Position numbers and translations under genes: made by a program. A stretch of DNA of 64,000 bases from Lachnospiraceae bacterium (lineage in GTDB: Bacteria > Bacillota > Clostridia > Lachnospirales > Lachnospiraceae), in contig LR698958.1 in assembly GCA_902381685.1 (NCBI GenBank), positions 1,622,833 to 1,686,832 of the forward strand, in the 5' to 3' direction. Positions 17,032-26,236 of the stretch are shown piece after piece. A model generated the notes under the pieces. The model worked only from the letters and a program-made list of their open reading frames with translations. It was not told where the DNA came from and made no database searches. The stretch's first letter is position 1. Each line of letters begins with the position of its first letter.

Positions 17032-18279
17032 TTATGCACTGACTACTTCCGTATTTTCTCTCTCATAAACCGGTTCCCCGATTCCCTGCACAACTTCTTT
17101 CGTAATTCTGCAGTATTTAATACTGTCATCTGACGGAACATGATACATCGTATCCATCATAATCTTCTCCATAATGGCACGCAGTCCTCTTGCCCCCGTC
17201 TTTCTCGCCAGCGAAGTTTTTGCAATTTCCACAAGTGCCTCTTTATCAAACACTAATTCAACACCATCTAATTCTAATAATTTCTGATATTGTTTTACAA
17301 TTGCACTCTTTGGCTCTGTCAGAATACGAATCAATGCTTCTTCATCTAACATTTCAAGTGAAACTGTTACAGGAACACGTCCGACAAGTTCCGGAATAAG
17401 ACCGAATTTCACTAAATCCTGCGGTAATACCTGTCCGAGAAGTCTGTCGATGTCATACTCATGTTTCTCTGCAATTTCCGCATTAAATCCGATGGATTTC
17501 TTGTCAATGCGTGTTTCGATAATCTTATCAATTCCTTCAAACGCTCCACCGCAAATAAATAAAATATTTGTTGTGTCTATCTGAATCAATTCCTGATGAG
17601 GGTGCTTTCTTCCTCCCTGAGGCGGAACGGAAGCGATTGTTCCCTCAATAATTTTCAAAAGCGCCTGCTGTACGCCTTCACCTGATACATCTCGGGTAAT
17701 AGACGGGTTCTCTGATTTTCTCGTGATTTTATCTATCTCATCAATGTAAATAATTCCGTATTCCGCTCTTTGAATATCTCCGTCTGCCGCCTGAATGATC
17801 TTCAGTAAAATATTCTCCACGTCTTCTCCGACGTACCCTGCTTCAGTCAGCGCAGTTGCATCTGCGATTGCAAACGGTACATTCAAAACTTTTGCCAGTG
17901 TCTGAGCAAGCAATGTCTTCCCACAACCTGTAGGACCTAACATCAAAATATTACTTTTGTGTAATTCCACGCCCAAATCTTTCTCTGCCATAATTCTCTT
18001 ATAATGATTATATACAGCTACCGATAAAACTTTTTTCGCTTCGTCCTGTCCGATTACATAATCATCAAGAAATGCTTTCATCTCCTCCGGTTTCAGCAGA
18101 TTAATTTCGCCAAATCCATTGTCTTCCTCGTATTCCAGTTCTTCTTCTATAATTTCTGAACAAACATCAATGCATTCATCACAAATATATACACCATTCG
18201 GTCCCGCTATTAATTTGCGCACCTGTGCCTGTGATTTGTTACAAAATGAACATCTGATTGCCTCGTCCACTTTCGCCAT
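17032..18279 (-). CDS. clpX: ClpX, unfoldase of the ClpXP protease (415 aa)
   Basis: AAA+ hexamer that recognises, unfolds and feeds substrates into ClpP. The N-terminal zinc-binding domain is clear (CSFC near residues 10-13 and CDEC near 33-36), followed by Walker A GPTGCGKT (about 113-120), Walker B IIYIDEID, and the GYVGEDVE loop. An IGF-like ClpP-binding loop is seen as IGFNAE. It lies immediately after clpP with a strong hairpin in the 59-base gap; AGAGGTG sets the start. Confidence 0.97.
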   Translation of the reverse strand: MAKVDEAIRCSFCNKSQAQVRKLIAGPNGVYICDECIDVCSEIIEEELEYEEDNGFGEINLLKPEEMKAFLDDYVIGQDEAKKVLSVAVYNHYKRIMAEKDLGVELHKSNILMLGPTGCGKTLLAQTLAKVLNVPFAIADATALTEAGYVGEDVENILLKIIQAADGDIQRAEYGIIYIDEIDKITRKSENPSITRDVSGEGVQQALLKIIEGTIASVPPQGGRKHPHQELIQIDTTNILFICGGAFEGIDKIIETRIDKKSIGFNAEIAEKHEYDIDRLLGQVLPQDLVKFGLIPELVGRVPVTVSLEMLDEEALIRILTEPKSAIVKQYQKLLELDGVELVFDKEALVEIAKTSLARKTGARGLRAIMEKIMMDTMYHVPSDDSIKYCRITKEVVQGIGEPVYERENTEVVSA

Positions 18280-18302
18280 ACTTTCACCTCTTTTTTACAC
18301 GC

Positions 18303-18331
18303 AAAGGAGATGTCTGCCAGACACCCCCTTT
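18303..18331 (-). other. Strong hairpin in the clpP-clpX gap
   Basis: Leftward, a 14-base arm starting AAAGGGGG pairs along its whole length with an arm ending TCCTTT (two G-T pairs) around a minimal loop. No T-run follows, so it does not look like an intrinsic terminator. It may protect the clpP mRNA end or set the clpP:clpX ratio (inference). Confidence 0.65.
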
Positions 18332-18338
18332 GTTCTTA

Positions 18339-18923
18339 TTAGCGGCTTACAACTACTTTGTCGATTAAGCCATATTCTTCTGCCTCTTTGGCAGACATAA
18401 AATTATCTCTTTCTGTATCTGCAGAAATCTGCTCGAAACTCTTACCTGTTCTCTCGGCTAAAATTTCATTTAATTTCTGACGTGTTTTTAAAATATGTTC
18501 TGCAGCGATTTGAATTTCTGTTGCCTGCCCCTGTGCTCCACCTAATGGCTGGTGAATCATAATCTCAGCATTTGGAAGTGCAAAACGTTTTCCCTTTGCT
18601 CCTCCTGCCAACAAAAATGCACCCATGCTCGCAGCCATTCCTATACATGTTGTAGATACATCACATTTAATATACTGCATCGTATCATAGATTGCTAACC
18701 CTGCACTTACAGAACCACCCGGGCTGTTGATATATAACTGAATATCTTTTTCAGGGTCTTCCGCTTCAAGATGTAACAACTGTGCCACGATAATACTTGC
18801 CGACACATCTGTTACTTCCTCTCCAAGAAAGATAATTCTGTCTTTCAAAAGTCTTGAATAAATATCGTAGGAACGTTCACCGCGACTTGTCTGCTCAATA
18901 ACATAAGGTACTAAACTCATCAT
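18339..18923 (-). CDS. clpP: ClpP, proteolytic subunit (194 aa)
   Basis: Serine protease that forms the double-heptamer chamber of ClpXP. The triad is visible: Ser99 (GMAASMGAF), His124 (MIHQP) and Asp173 (DTERD), with spacing equal to the E. coli enzyme. Full length. Two adjacent ATG codons follow AAGGAGG, so the start may be 18923 or 18920. It is part of the tig-clpP-clpX run on the minus strand. Confidence 0.97.
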   Translation of the reverse strand: MMSLVPYVIEQTSRGERSYDIYSRLLKDRIIFLGEEVTDVSASIIVAQLLHLEAEDPEKDIQLYINSPGGSVSAGLAIYDTMQYIKCDVSTTCIGMAASMGAFLLAGGAKGKRFALPNAEIMIHQPLGGAQGQATEIQIAAEHILKTRQKLNEILAERTGKSFEQISADTERDNFMSAKEAEEYGLIDKVVVSR

Positions 18924-18951
18924 GCTGCCTCCTTATTTGAAATACTATTGA

Positions 18952-20238
18952 TTATTTTTCTACTGTGTTATCCACTACTAATGTTACTGCTTCCTGCACT
19001 GCAAGATCCATCTTCATCTGTGCTTTTTCATTTTCACCCATGAATTCTTTTAATTTTTCTACTTCCATCTTGTATGCTTCAGCCATTTTTGCTAATTCTT
19101 CATCGATTCTCTCATCTGTAATTTCGATGTTCTCTGCTTTTACAATTGCTTCTAACACTAATCTTGTCTGAATGCGTTTTACAGCCTGTGGTCTTAATTC
19201 TTCAAGCATTTTTTCTGCTGTCATTCCCGTAAACTGGAAGTACTGTTCCATGTTTAATCCCTGCTGCTGCATTCTCTGTGCAAAATCATCTGCCATCTGG
19301 CGTACCTGTGTATCAATCATTGCTTCCGGAATATCCATAGTTGCGTTTTCTACAACCTGTTCCATAGCCTGATCTTCTTTCTGTCTCTTTCCGTCAGCAT
19401 TTTTCTGTTCTTTGATTTTTGCTTTGATGTCTGCTTTTAATTCATCTAATGTATCGAACTCAGAAATTTCTGCTGCAAATTCATCGTCTAATTCAGGAAG
19501 TTCTTTTGCTTTGATTTCGTTTACCGTGCATTTGAATACTGCTGCTTTTCCTGCTAATTCAGGTGCGTGGTATTCCTGTGGAAATGTTACGTTTACTTCC
19601 ACTTCTTTACCTGCTTCTGCACCGATTAACTGTTCTTCAAATCCAGGAATAAATGCTCCTGAACCGATTGTCAACGGATAGTTTTCTCCTTTTCCGCCTT
19701 CAAATGCAACACCGTCAACAAATCCTTCAAAGTCTAATACAACTTCATCTTTATCCTGTACAGGACGTCCTTCTACTGCGATTGTTCTTGCATTCTTTTC
19801 CTGTTCCTGTACAAGTCTTTCTTCTACTTCTTTCTGAGTTACTCTGTTAGAGTATTTGTCAACTTTTAATCCTTTGTATTCACCTAAAGTTACTTCCGGT
19901 TTTAAAGCAACTTCTGCCGTGAAAATAAATGGTTTTCCTTTTTCAATCTGTACTACTTCGATTTTTGGCTGAGAAACGATTTCTAACTCAGACTCATCGT
20001 ATGCTTTCGCATATGCTTCCGGAATGATTGCATTTGCTGCATCATCATAGAAAATTTCCACTCCGTACATTTTTTCTACCATCTGGCGAGGTACTTTACC
20101 TTTACGGAATCCCGGAATGCTGATTTTTCCTCTTTGTTTCATATATGCACCGTTAAGTGCTTTTTCAAATTCTTCTGCTGAAACTTCTACTGTAAGTTTT
20201 GCCATATTGTGCTCTAATTTTTCTACTTGTAAACTCAT
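18952..20238 (-). CDS. tig: Trigger factor (428 aa)
   Basis: Ribosome-associated chaperone and peptidyl-prolyl isomerase that meets nascent chains at the exit tunnel. The N-terminal ribosome-binding domain contains the GFRKGKVPR signature (about residues 42-50). The FKBP-type domain follows (about 150-245, VVLDFEGFVDG, SGAFIPGFEEQL), and the helical C-terminal chaperone domain fills the rest. Length and domain order are normal. The start is set by AAGGAGG. The tig-clpP-clpX-lon order is common in Firmicutes. Confidence 0.97.
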   Translation of the reverse strand: MSLQVEKLEHNMAKLTVEVSAEEFEKALNGAYMKQRGKISIPGFRKGKVPRQMVEKMYGVEIFYDDAANAIIPEAYAKAYDESELEIVSQPKIEVVQIEKGKPFIFTAEVALKPEVTLGEYKGLKVDKYSNRVTQKEVEERLVQEQEKNARTIAVEGRPVQDKDEVVLDFEGFVDGVAFEGGKGENYPLTIGSGAFIPGFEEQLIGAEAGKEVEVNVTFPQEYHAPELAGKAAVFKCTVNEIKAKELPELDDEFAAEISEFDTLDELKADIKAKIKEQKNADGKRQKEDQAMEQVVENATMDIPEAMIDTQVRQMADDFAQRMQQQGLNMEQYFQFTGMTAEKMLEELRPQAVKRIQTRLVLEAIVKAENIEITDERIDEELAKMAEAYKMEVEKLKEFMGENEKAQMKMDLAVQEAVTLVVDNTVEK

Positions 20239-20300
20239 TTACCTTTTCCTCCTTATATGAAAAACGCCTTTTGGCTTTCTTCTTTCACACTCATTAGCGT

Positions 20301-20329
20301 AGTATATCATAATCTCTTATAAATTTCTA
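20301..20329 (-). promoter_or_regulatory. Probable tig promoter
   Basis: TAGAAA (20324-20329) and TATACT (20301-20306) are separated by 17 bases on the minus strand and overlap the stop codon of the lipoprotein gene. A small GCC-AAAA-GGC hairpin with a T-run lies in the leader at about 20254-20275 and could be the lipoprotein gene terminator or an attenuator. Confidence 0.5.
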
Positions 20330-20992
20330 GTCTTGAATTGCATCTAAACGCAGTATTTTCGTGATTAAATCGGAGATTTCTTCCTCTTTTGGAGCAAATT
20401 CCTTATTTTCACCTTTTTTTATTGTCAGAGTAACCGATTCTTTCTCTCCGTAAGACGCTTCTGTGTATGCAGTTTCCAGCAATTCATATGACTGTGCCGT
20501 TATGTCCAGAAGCATCAGTTGAAGAATCTCTTCCTCTGTCCCCTTATACTCACCATGCTCAGATTTCTGTTGAATTTCCGCCATACTTTCTTTTAACATT
20601 GATTTCCATTTTACAAATATATCCGTCGGCTGGATTTCCACAGTCACTTTGTATTCATCGCTGCTGACTTTTTCTTCTTTTGTCACATTGTACTTCATGG
20701 AACGGAAAATTTCTTTACATACCTTATAAAATTTGTCTTCCATTTCTCCGCTGGCATTCAGCCCTTCCGTCAATCCCTGCGAGAACGTCTGAATATACTG
20801 TTCATAATCTTCCTTCAGTTTTTTTGCCTCACTGTCTTTATCAAACTTAAGCAACTTCTCCGTGTCACCCTGAAATCTGTGGTCCAACAGTGCCTGCACA
20901 TAACCTTTGGCGTCAAATTTCCCGCAGGCTGTCATTCCAATCATAAGGCTGCAGCACAAGATAATCACTATTCCCTGTTTTAATCGTTTCAT
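20327..20992 (-). CDS. Putative lipoprotein, unknown function (221 aa)
   Basis: A lipoprotein signal peptide is clear: a basic start (MKRLKQG), a hydrophobic core (IVIILCCSLMIG) and a lipobox MTAC with the Cys at residue 23. The mature part is Lys/Glu-rich and mainly helical, resembling the DUF5105-like lipoproteins of clostridia, but I do not recognise a catalytic motif. ATG at 20992 is preferred over 21010 because AAGGAG fits it. It starts within 10 bases of the DJ-1 stop, so the two are probably cotranscribed. Confidence 0.75.
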   Translation of the reverse strand: MKRLKQGIVIILCCSLMIGMTACGKFDAKGYVQALLDHRFQGDTEKLLKFDKDSEAKKLKEDYEQYIQTFSQGLTEGLNASGEMEDKFYKVCKEIFRSMKYNVTKEEKVSSDEYKVTVEIQPTDIFVKWKSMLKESMAEIQQKSEHGEYKGTEEEILQLMLLDITAQSYELLETAYTEASYGEKESVTLTIKKGENKEFAPKEEEISDLITKILRLDAIQD

Positions 20993-21002
20993 TCTGTTCT
21001 CC

Positions 21003-21554
21003 TTATCCATAAATGATAGATTCTCTTATTTCTTCTGCCTTTTCACTTCCTGCAAGCAATTCCACAAGCGCCAGTGCAAACGGAATTGCCGTTCCCATTC
21101 CTCTGCTCGTCACAACATGGCCGTCAACGATAACCATATCTCTTATTACGTCCGCTCCGACAAGTCCTTCTTCCATTGCCGGATAGCATGTAGCCTTTCT
21201 CCCTTCCAAAAATCCCAGTTTTCCAAAAACGGTTGGGGCAGCACAGATAGCGGCAATATATTTTTTGCTTCCGTAAAATTTTCTCAGCAACGCTTCAAGA
21301 CCTCTGTGTTCCTGCAAACGGATTGTCCCCGGCATTCCTCCCGGAAGAACAAGCATCTCGGCATTTTCAAAATTTGCCTCTTCAAACAACGTATCTGCCT
21401 GTACGTTTATCTCATGTGATCCATGTATCTCCTTTTCACCTGTCACGGATACCGTCTCAACCTTTATATCTGCTCTTCTTAATATATCCACAACAGTCAG
21501 CCCTTCAATTTCTTCAAATCCGTCGGCAAGAAATACACATACTTTTTTCTCCAT
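21003..21554 (-). CDS. DJ-1/PfpI family protein (183 aa)
   Basis: Member of the DJ-1/YajL/ThiJ group of the class I glutamine amidotransferase-like fold, linked to protein and nucleotide deglycation or oxidative stress (function debated). The nucleophile elbow holds Cys104 (AAICAAPTVFG), and the conserved Glu lies at 14-15 (ADGFEEIE). Full length. It is the first gene before the lipoprotein gene, on the minus strand, divergent from the CYTH gene. Confidence 0.88.
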   Translation of the reverse strand: MEKKVCVFLADGFEEIEGLTVVDILRRADIKVETVSVTGEKEIHGSHEINVQADTLFEEANFENAEMLVLPGGMPGTIRLQEHRGLEALLRKFYGSKKYIAAICAAPTVFGKLGFLEGRKATCYPAMEEGLVGADVIRDMVIVDGHVVTSRGMGTAIPFALALVELLAGSEKAEEIRESIIYG

Positions 21555-21616
21555 ATCTTTTTCCTCCTTATACAGATTACCTGCATTTTAGCAGACAATA
21601 GGGAAAAAAGCAAATG

Positions 21617-21645
21617 TTTACATTTTCTCCGCGCTATATTATGAT
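21617..21645 (+). promoter_or_regulatory. Promoter of the CYTH gene
   Basis: TTTACA (21617-21622), 17 bases, then TATGAT (21640-21645), about 48 bases upstream of the start codon. AGAAAGG supplies the ribosome site. Confidence 0.65.
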
Positions 21646-21693
21646 ATTCGTCAGAGAAAACATTTTTCATACATTAGAAAGGTTGAAATACAT

Positions 21694-22149
21694 ATGGAAA
21701 TTGAAAAAAAATTTTTAGTCAGCCGTCTTCCCGAAAATCTTTCCGCTTATCCCCATCGGACAATCGAACAGGGATATTTGTCCACAGAGCCGGTTATCCG
21801 CATACGAAAAGACGGGGAAAAATACGAACTGACCTACAAATCAAAAGGACTTATGATTCGGGAAGAATATAATCTCCCTCTCACTCAATCCGCGTATGAG
21901 CATTTAAAACCTAAAATTGACGGACATCTGATTACAAAGGTTCGATACAGAATTCCTTACAACGAACGTCTCACAATAGAACTTGACTGTTTTTTAGGAG
22001 AATTTTCTCCGCTTATTTTGGCTGAAGTGGAATTTCCCGACGAAATGTCCGCCAATCATTTTCTCCCGCCGGACTGGTTCGGTGAGGACGTTACGTTTTC
22101 TTCCGACTATCAGAACAGTTCTCTAAGTCAAAAAGGCCCGCTTCTTTAA
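21694..22149 (+). CDS. CYTH domain triphosphate tunnel protein (151 aa)
   Basis: Triphosphate tunnel metalloenzyme fold. The signature ExExK is present at the very start (MEIEKKFLV), followed by alternating basic and acidic strands typical of the tunnel (VIRIRKDG, YELTYKSKG, RLTIELDCF, LILAEVEF). Family members hydrolyse tripolyphosphate or make cAMP or thiamine-related products; at this size a tripolyphosphatase-like role is most likely, by inference. It is monocistronic, with a terminator shared with the convergent lysC. Confidence 0.88.
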   Translation: MEIEKKFLVSRLPENLSAYPHRTIEQGYLSTEPVIRIRKDGEKYELTYKSKGLMIREEYNLPLTQSAYEHLKPKIDGHLITKVRYRIPYNERLTIELDCFLGEFSPLILAEVEFPDEMSANHFLPPDWFGEDVTFSSDYQNSSLSQKGPLL

Positions 22150-22159
22150 AGAAGCAGGC
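22136..22159. terminator. Bidirectional terminator, CYTH gene and lysC
   Basis: GCC-C-GCTTCTTT pairs with AAAGAAGC-A-GGC with one internal mismatch. T-rich runs follow on both strands (TCTTTT on plus, TTTTT on minus). It overlaps the last codons of the CYTH gene. Confidence 0.8.
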
Positions 22160-22165
22160 TCTTTT

Positions 22166-23377
22166 CTATTCCCCAAGGTTAAATTCTTCGTGAACGGCAT
22201 TTAATGCTCTGTCCACATCTTTTTCATCAATCAACACGGTAATGCGGATTTCTGAAGTGGAAATCATCTTTATATTGACTCTTGAATTGTAAAGTGCCTC
22301 GAACATTCTGGACGCCACACCCGGATTGCTCATCATTCCCGCACCTACAATGGAGATTTTTGCCACATTCTCATCGTATCCGATTTCCTGAATTGTCAAT
22401 ACTTCTTTCTTTTCTTCCAACAATTCAATCGTCGCCTGTAAATCGTCCTGCGAAACGGTAAAGGAAATATCTTTTGTCCCGTTTCTTCCGACAGACTGTA
22501 AAATAATCTCTACGTTAATGTTATTTTTTGCAAGAGTGTGGAACAGACTGAACGCAATACCCGGCTCGTCTTTCACACCGATTGCGGACACTCTCGCCGT
22601 ATTTTTGTCACCTGCCACACCTGTGATTAGCATTTTTTCCATTTTCTTCACTGCCTCCTTCACTATCGTTCCTTCTTCATTGTTTAAACTTGAACGTACA
22701 ATCAGCGTCACACCATATTTTTTCGCCATTTCCACTGAACGATTATGAAGAACTTTTGCTCCCAATGTGGCAAGTTCCAACATTTCATCATAGGTGACTA
22801 CCTCTAATTTTCTCGCATTTTTGACAACTCTCGGGTCTGCCGTATACACCCCGTCCACATCTGTGAAAATTTCACAGACATCAGCGTGCAATACTGCCGC
22901 CAGAGCGACTGCCGTCGTATCTGATCCGCCTCTTCCGAGTGTTGTGTAATCATCGTATTTATTAACGCCCTGAAATCCGGTTACGATAACAATTTTTCTA
23001 TTTTCCAATTCATGTGTAATGCGGTCTGTGTCAATTCGCTTAAACCGTGCATTTCCGTACTTTGAAGTAGACTGCATGGAAATTTGAAACGCATTCAGGG
23101 AAATTGCCGGAACTCCCATCGCCTGCATTGCCATCGCCATAAGCGATACGGACACCTGCTCACCTGTTGTCAACAGCATATCCAACTCACGTTTTGTCGC
23201 TCTCGGATTAATATCTGTCGCTTTCGCAAGCAGTTCATCTGTCGTATCTCCCATTGCCGAAAGTACGACAACAACGTCATTTCCTTTTTGCCAATCTTCT
23301 ATACAACGTTTCGCAACATTAAAGATTCTCTCTTTATTCGCTACGGAACTCCCTCCAAATTTCTTTACAATTAACAT
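22166..23377 (-). CDS. lysC: Aspartate kinase (403 aa)
   Basis: Phosphorylates aspartate in the first step to lysine, threonine and methionine. The kinase domain opens with VKKFGGSSVAN and contains the FTDVDGVYTADPR segment; two C-terminal ACT domains (about residues 265-400) are the expected site of amino acid feedback. This is the LysC-type single-function form. It lies 42 bases after hom with a good AGGAGG site, so hom and lysC are likely one operon. No lysine riboswitch or T-box is seen in the gap. Confidence 0.94.
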   Translation of the reverse strand: MLIVKKFGGSSVANKERIFNVAKRCIEDWQKGNDVVVVLSAMGDTTDELLAKATDINPRATKRELDMLLTTGEQVSVSLMAMAMQAMGVPAISLNAFQISMQSTSKYGNARFKRIDTDRITHELENRKIVIVTGFQGVNKYDDYTTLGRGGSDTTAVALAAVLHADVCEIFTDVDGVYTADPRVVKNARKLEVVTYDEMLELATLGAKVLHNRSVEMAKKYGVTLIVRSSLNNEEGTIVKEAVKKMEKMLITGVAGDKNTARVSAIGVKDEPGIAFSLFHTLAKNNINVEIILQSVGRNGTKDISFTVSQDDLQATIELLEEKKEVLTIQEIGYDENVAKISIVGAGMMSNPGVASRMFEALYNSRVNIKMISTSEIRITVLIDEKDVDRALNAVHEEFNLGE

Positions 23378-23419
23378 AAATTCCTCCTGCCCTCACGGTC
23401 AACTCTCACTAAAGTCATT

Positions 23420-24637
23420 CTATTCCTCCACACGCATCATATGCAGAATATTGGAAAACTGTGACGCTTTTTCTTCATAAACACTTTCTTTTATTTTCTC
23501 TGTCATAAATCCAAACTCACCTTCAACGTTTTCCAACACAATCGTTTCCGTCTTTCCGAATACCCCTTCAATTTTCTCAGCATATTCTTCCGGTGTGCCT
23601 TTTATTCTGACAAAGAATTTTTTTTCTGTATCCGCCTTGTCTGTCAGAGAAATCTTCTCGTTTGTCCATACAGGCATAACAGTTCTTCCCATGTTCTTCG
23701 CTGCATCTACCACATCTCCAACAACCGCACTTGCCGTAGGAAGTTTTCCAGCACCGCTGCCGTAAAACATCGCATCGCCCAACATGTTTCCTCGCACAAA
23801 TACGGCATTAAATACTCCGTCCACATGATAAAGCGGGTGACTGTCATTTAACAGGCATGGACAAACCATAGCGCTTATCTTATCTCCGTCTCTTTTTGCC
23901 GAAGCAAGAAGTTTAATGGTTCTTCCCAGTTTTTTTGCATATTTCATGTCCGTTGCCGTAATTTCCGCAATGCCTTCCGTGTAAATTTCTTTGTAATCCA
24001 CACATTTTCCGGAAATAACCGAAGATAAAATCGCAATCTTTCTGCAGGCATCATGCCCCTCCACGTCCGCCTCGGGATTTCTCTCCGCATAACCTTTGTC
24101 CTGTGCCTCTTTTAATACTTCATCATATTCCGCGCCTTCATTGAACATTTTTGTCATCATATAGTTGGTTGTTCCATTTAAAATTCCGGTAATCTCTTCA
24201 ATTTCATCACCTGTCAGCGCCTGATGAAGAGAACGGATAATCGGAATACCTCCGCCTACGCTTGCCTCAAATAAGAAGTTTACGCCATTGTTCATGGCAA
24301 TTTCCAAAAGTTCTGATCCGCACTGAGCCACCAATTCTTTGTTGGAAGTCACTACGCTTTTTCCGGCCTCTAAAGAACGTTTTACAAAAATGTATGCAGG
24401 CTCAACGCCTCCCAGCACTTCCACAACTATTTTGATTTCTTCGTCCTGAACAATCTGCTCAAAATCATTCACAATTATATTTTCTATCGGTGTACCGGAA
24501 AAATCTTTTCTATCCAAAACATACTTTACCTGAATCTCTTCACCCGCACGTTTTGCAATAATTTCCCTGTTCTTTTCCAGCACTTCCACAACACCTGAGC
24601 CCACCGTTCCGTAGCCCAATACTGCTATCTTTATCAT
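23420..24637 (-). CDS. hom: Homoserine dehydrogenase (405 aa)
   Basis: Reduces aspartate semialdehyde to homoserine. It has an N-terminal Rossmann domain with GYGTVGSGV (about residues 6-14), the central catalytic region with EASVGGGIPIIRSLHQ and ILNGTTNYMMTKM, and a C-terminal ACT-like regulatory part. The start is taken as ATG 24637, with GGGAG 8 bases before; a GTG at 24646 overlaps the previous stop. It follows the ACT-domain gene almost without gap and precedes lysC, a threonine/methionine branch unit. Confidence 0.95.
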   Translation of the reverse strand: MIKIAVLGYGTVGSGVVEVLEKNREIIAKRAGEEIQVKYVLDRKDFSGTPIENIIVNDFEQIVQDEEIKIVVEVLGGVEPAYIFVKRSLEAGKSVVTSNKELVAQCGSELLEIAMNNGVNFLFEASVGGGIPIIRSLHQALTGDEIEEITGILNGTTNYMMTKMFNEGAEYDEVLKEAQDKGYAERNPEADVEGHDACRKIAILSSVISGKCVDYKEIYTEGIAEITATDMKYAKKLGRTIKLLASAKRDGDKISAMVCPCLLNDSHPLYHVDGVFNAVFVRGNMLGDAMFYGSGAGKLPTASAVVGDVVDAAKNMGRTVMPVWTNEKISLTDKADTEKKFFVRIKGTPEEYAEKIEGVFGKTETIVLENVEGEFGFMTEKIKESVYEEKASQFSNILHMMRVEE

Positions 24638-24642
24638 CTGTA

Positions 24643-25080
24643 TCACTCCCTGCCCACAATCTTTAAATAATGTACGCCTTCATTATTCTCTATCTCATTC
24701 ACCATATCCGAAATATTTCCCGTCGTAGAAAGAATTTCCACACTGATTGTCAGTGTGGCAACTCTATTTAACGGTATACTCTGATGAATCGTAAGAATAT
24801 TGGCTTTATACTTCGCAATCTCCTGCAAAATCTCAGCAAGAAGCCCCGGCATGTCGTCCATCTGAATTGCTAAAGTAATCGTCTGTCCCTTCTCATTTTC
24901 ATGGAATGGGAAAATATCATCTTTATATTTATAAAAAGAACTTCGGCTCAGCCCTATTTTCTCTGTCGCTTCCTGAATCGTCATAAAACGCTCCGCCGCA
25001 AGCAATCTTTTTACCTCTACCACTTTTAGAAGTACCTCAGGAACTGCTTTTTTCTTAATGACATAGTAATTTGAATCCAT
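24643..25080 (-). CDS. ACT domain protein, UPF0735/PheB-like (145 aa)
   Basis: Small regulatory-type protein of the UPF0735 family. The N-terminal half has a short helix-turn-helix-like segment (TIQEATEKIGLSRSSFYKYKDDIF), and the C-terminal half is an ACT domain (about 70-145, ITLAIQMDDMPGLLAEILQEI). Relatives sit next to hom or pheA genes and may sense an amino acid. The start chosen is 25080, after AAAGGAAGG; an ATG at 25104 overlaps the prfB stop. Position directly before hom suggests a role in the threonine branch. Confidence 0.87.
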   Translation of the reverse strand: MDSNYYVIKKKAVPEVLLKVVEVKRLLAAERFMTIQEATEKIGLSRSSFYKYKDDIFPFHENEKGQTITLAIQMDDMPGLLAEILQEIAKYKANILTIHQSIPLNRVATLTISVEILSTTGNISDMVNEIENNEGVHYLKIVGRE

Positions 25081-25103
25081 GCCACACCTTCCTTTCGCCT
25101 TCA

Positions 25104-26217
25104 TTACATCTCATCTTCATTCCGTTTTTTCAGGTATGCGTTAATAAACGGCTCTATATCTCCGTCCAATACCGCAGTTACATTTCCATTTTCCACATTT
25201 GTGCGGTGGTCTTTCACCAAGGTATATGGCTGCATAACATAAGAGCGTATCTGATTTCCAAATCCGATTTCCTTTACTTCGCCACGTATGTCTGATACTT
25301 TGTCAGCCTGTTCCTGCTGCTTGATCAGGTACAGTTTTGCTTTCAGCATCTGCATGGCTTTCTCACGGTTAGAATGCTGTGACCGTTCGTTCTGACACTG
25401 CACGACAATCCCCGTAGGTAAATGGGTAATACGGATAGCGGAAGAAGTTTTGTTTACATGCTGTCCACCCGCACCGCTCGCTCTGTATGTATCCACTTTC
25501 AAATCATCTTCATTGATTTCAATATCAATCTCATCTTCTATGTCCGGTATAACATCGCAGGACGCAAATGAAGTCTGTCGTTTTCCCGCTGAATTAAACG
25601 GTGAAATACGCACCAGTCTGTGAACACCTTTCTCCGACTGCAGGTATCCGTATGCGTTTTCCCCATTCACTTCAAACGTAACGGTTTTTATCCCCGTAAT
25701 ATCCCCGTCCAGATAATCCAATACGGAAATGGAAAATCCTTTTCTCTCCGCCCATCTGCTGTACATTCGATAGAGCATACTCGCCCAGTCACACGATTCC
25801 GTTCCCCCTGCTCCCGCATGAAGGGTTACGATTGCATTATCTTTATCATACGGTCCTGAAAGCAGTGTATTGATGCGGATTTCCTCAAAATTTTTCTCAA
25901 ACTGTCGGATTTCCCTGCGAATTTCTCCAACCATACTCTCATCGTTGTCCTCGTAAACCATCTCAATCAGCATTGCGATGTCTTCATAACTTGTGAGCAG
26001 ACTTTCTGCATTCTCCAAAAAACTCTGAAGTCCTTTCAATTCACGCATAATCTTCTGAGAGGTCTCCGTATCCTCCCAGAATCCCGGCTCTTCTATTTTC
26101 TTTTGCAGTTCTTCCACTCTGTCCTGTTTTCCCTGCAGGTCAAAGTGAATCCCTCAATTCGTTTAATGGCTCTTCATAGGAGTTCATGACACTTTTGAAC
26201 TGATCTAATTCAACCAT
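25104..26217 (-). CDS. prfB: Peptide chain release factor 2, with programmed +1 frameshift (370 aa)
   Basis: Recognises UGA and UAA stop codons and releases the finished protein. The first 25 codons run from ATG 26217 to an in-frame UGA at 26142-26140; a +1 shift at CTT-TGA-C joins them to the main frame. The SPF stop-codon-reading motif (VRISPFNSAG) and the catalytic GGQ loop (GAGGQHVNK) are both present, confirming RF2 rather than RF1. An AGGGA motif sits just upstream of the shift site, as in other bacteria. RF2 thus regulates its own synthesis. It lies 19 bases after secA. Confidence 0.96.
26139..26154 (-). promoter_or_regulatory. RF2 frameshift signal
   Basis: Reading leftward: AGGGA, a short spacer, then CTT TGA C. 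The AGGGA acts as an internal Shine-Dalgarno and CUU-UGA is the classic slip site. Translation of both frames across it gives continuous RF2 sequence (RDSL then DLQGKQDRVEE). Confidence 0.93.
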
Positions 26218-26236
26218 ATTTTCACCTCTTTTTTAA

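Noticed and set aside
23378..23419. Lysine riboswitch or T-box upstream of lysC, and likewise before dapA
   Set aside because: The gaps are far too short and show no conserved riboswitch or T-box sequence.
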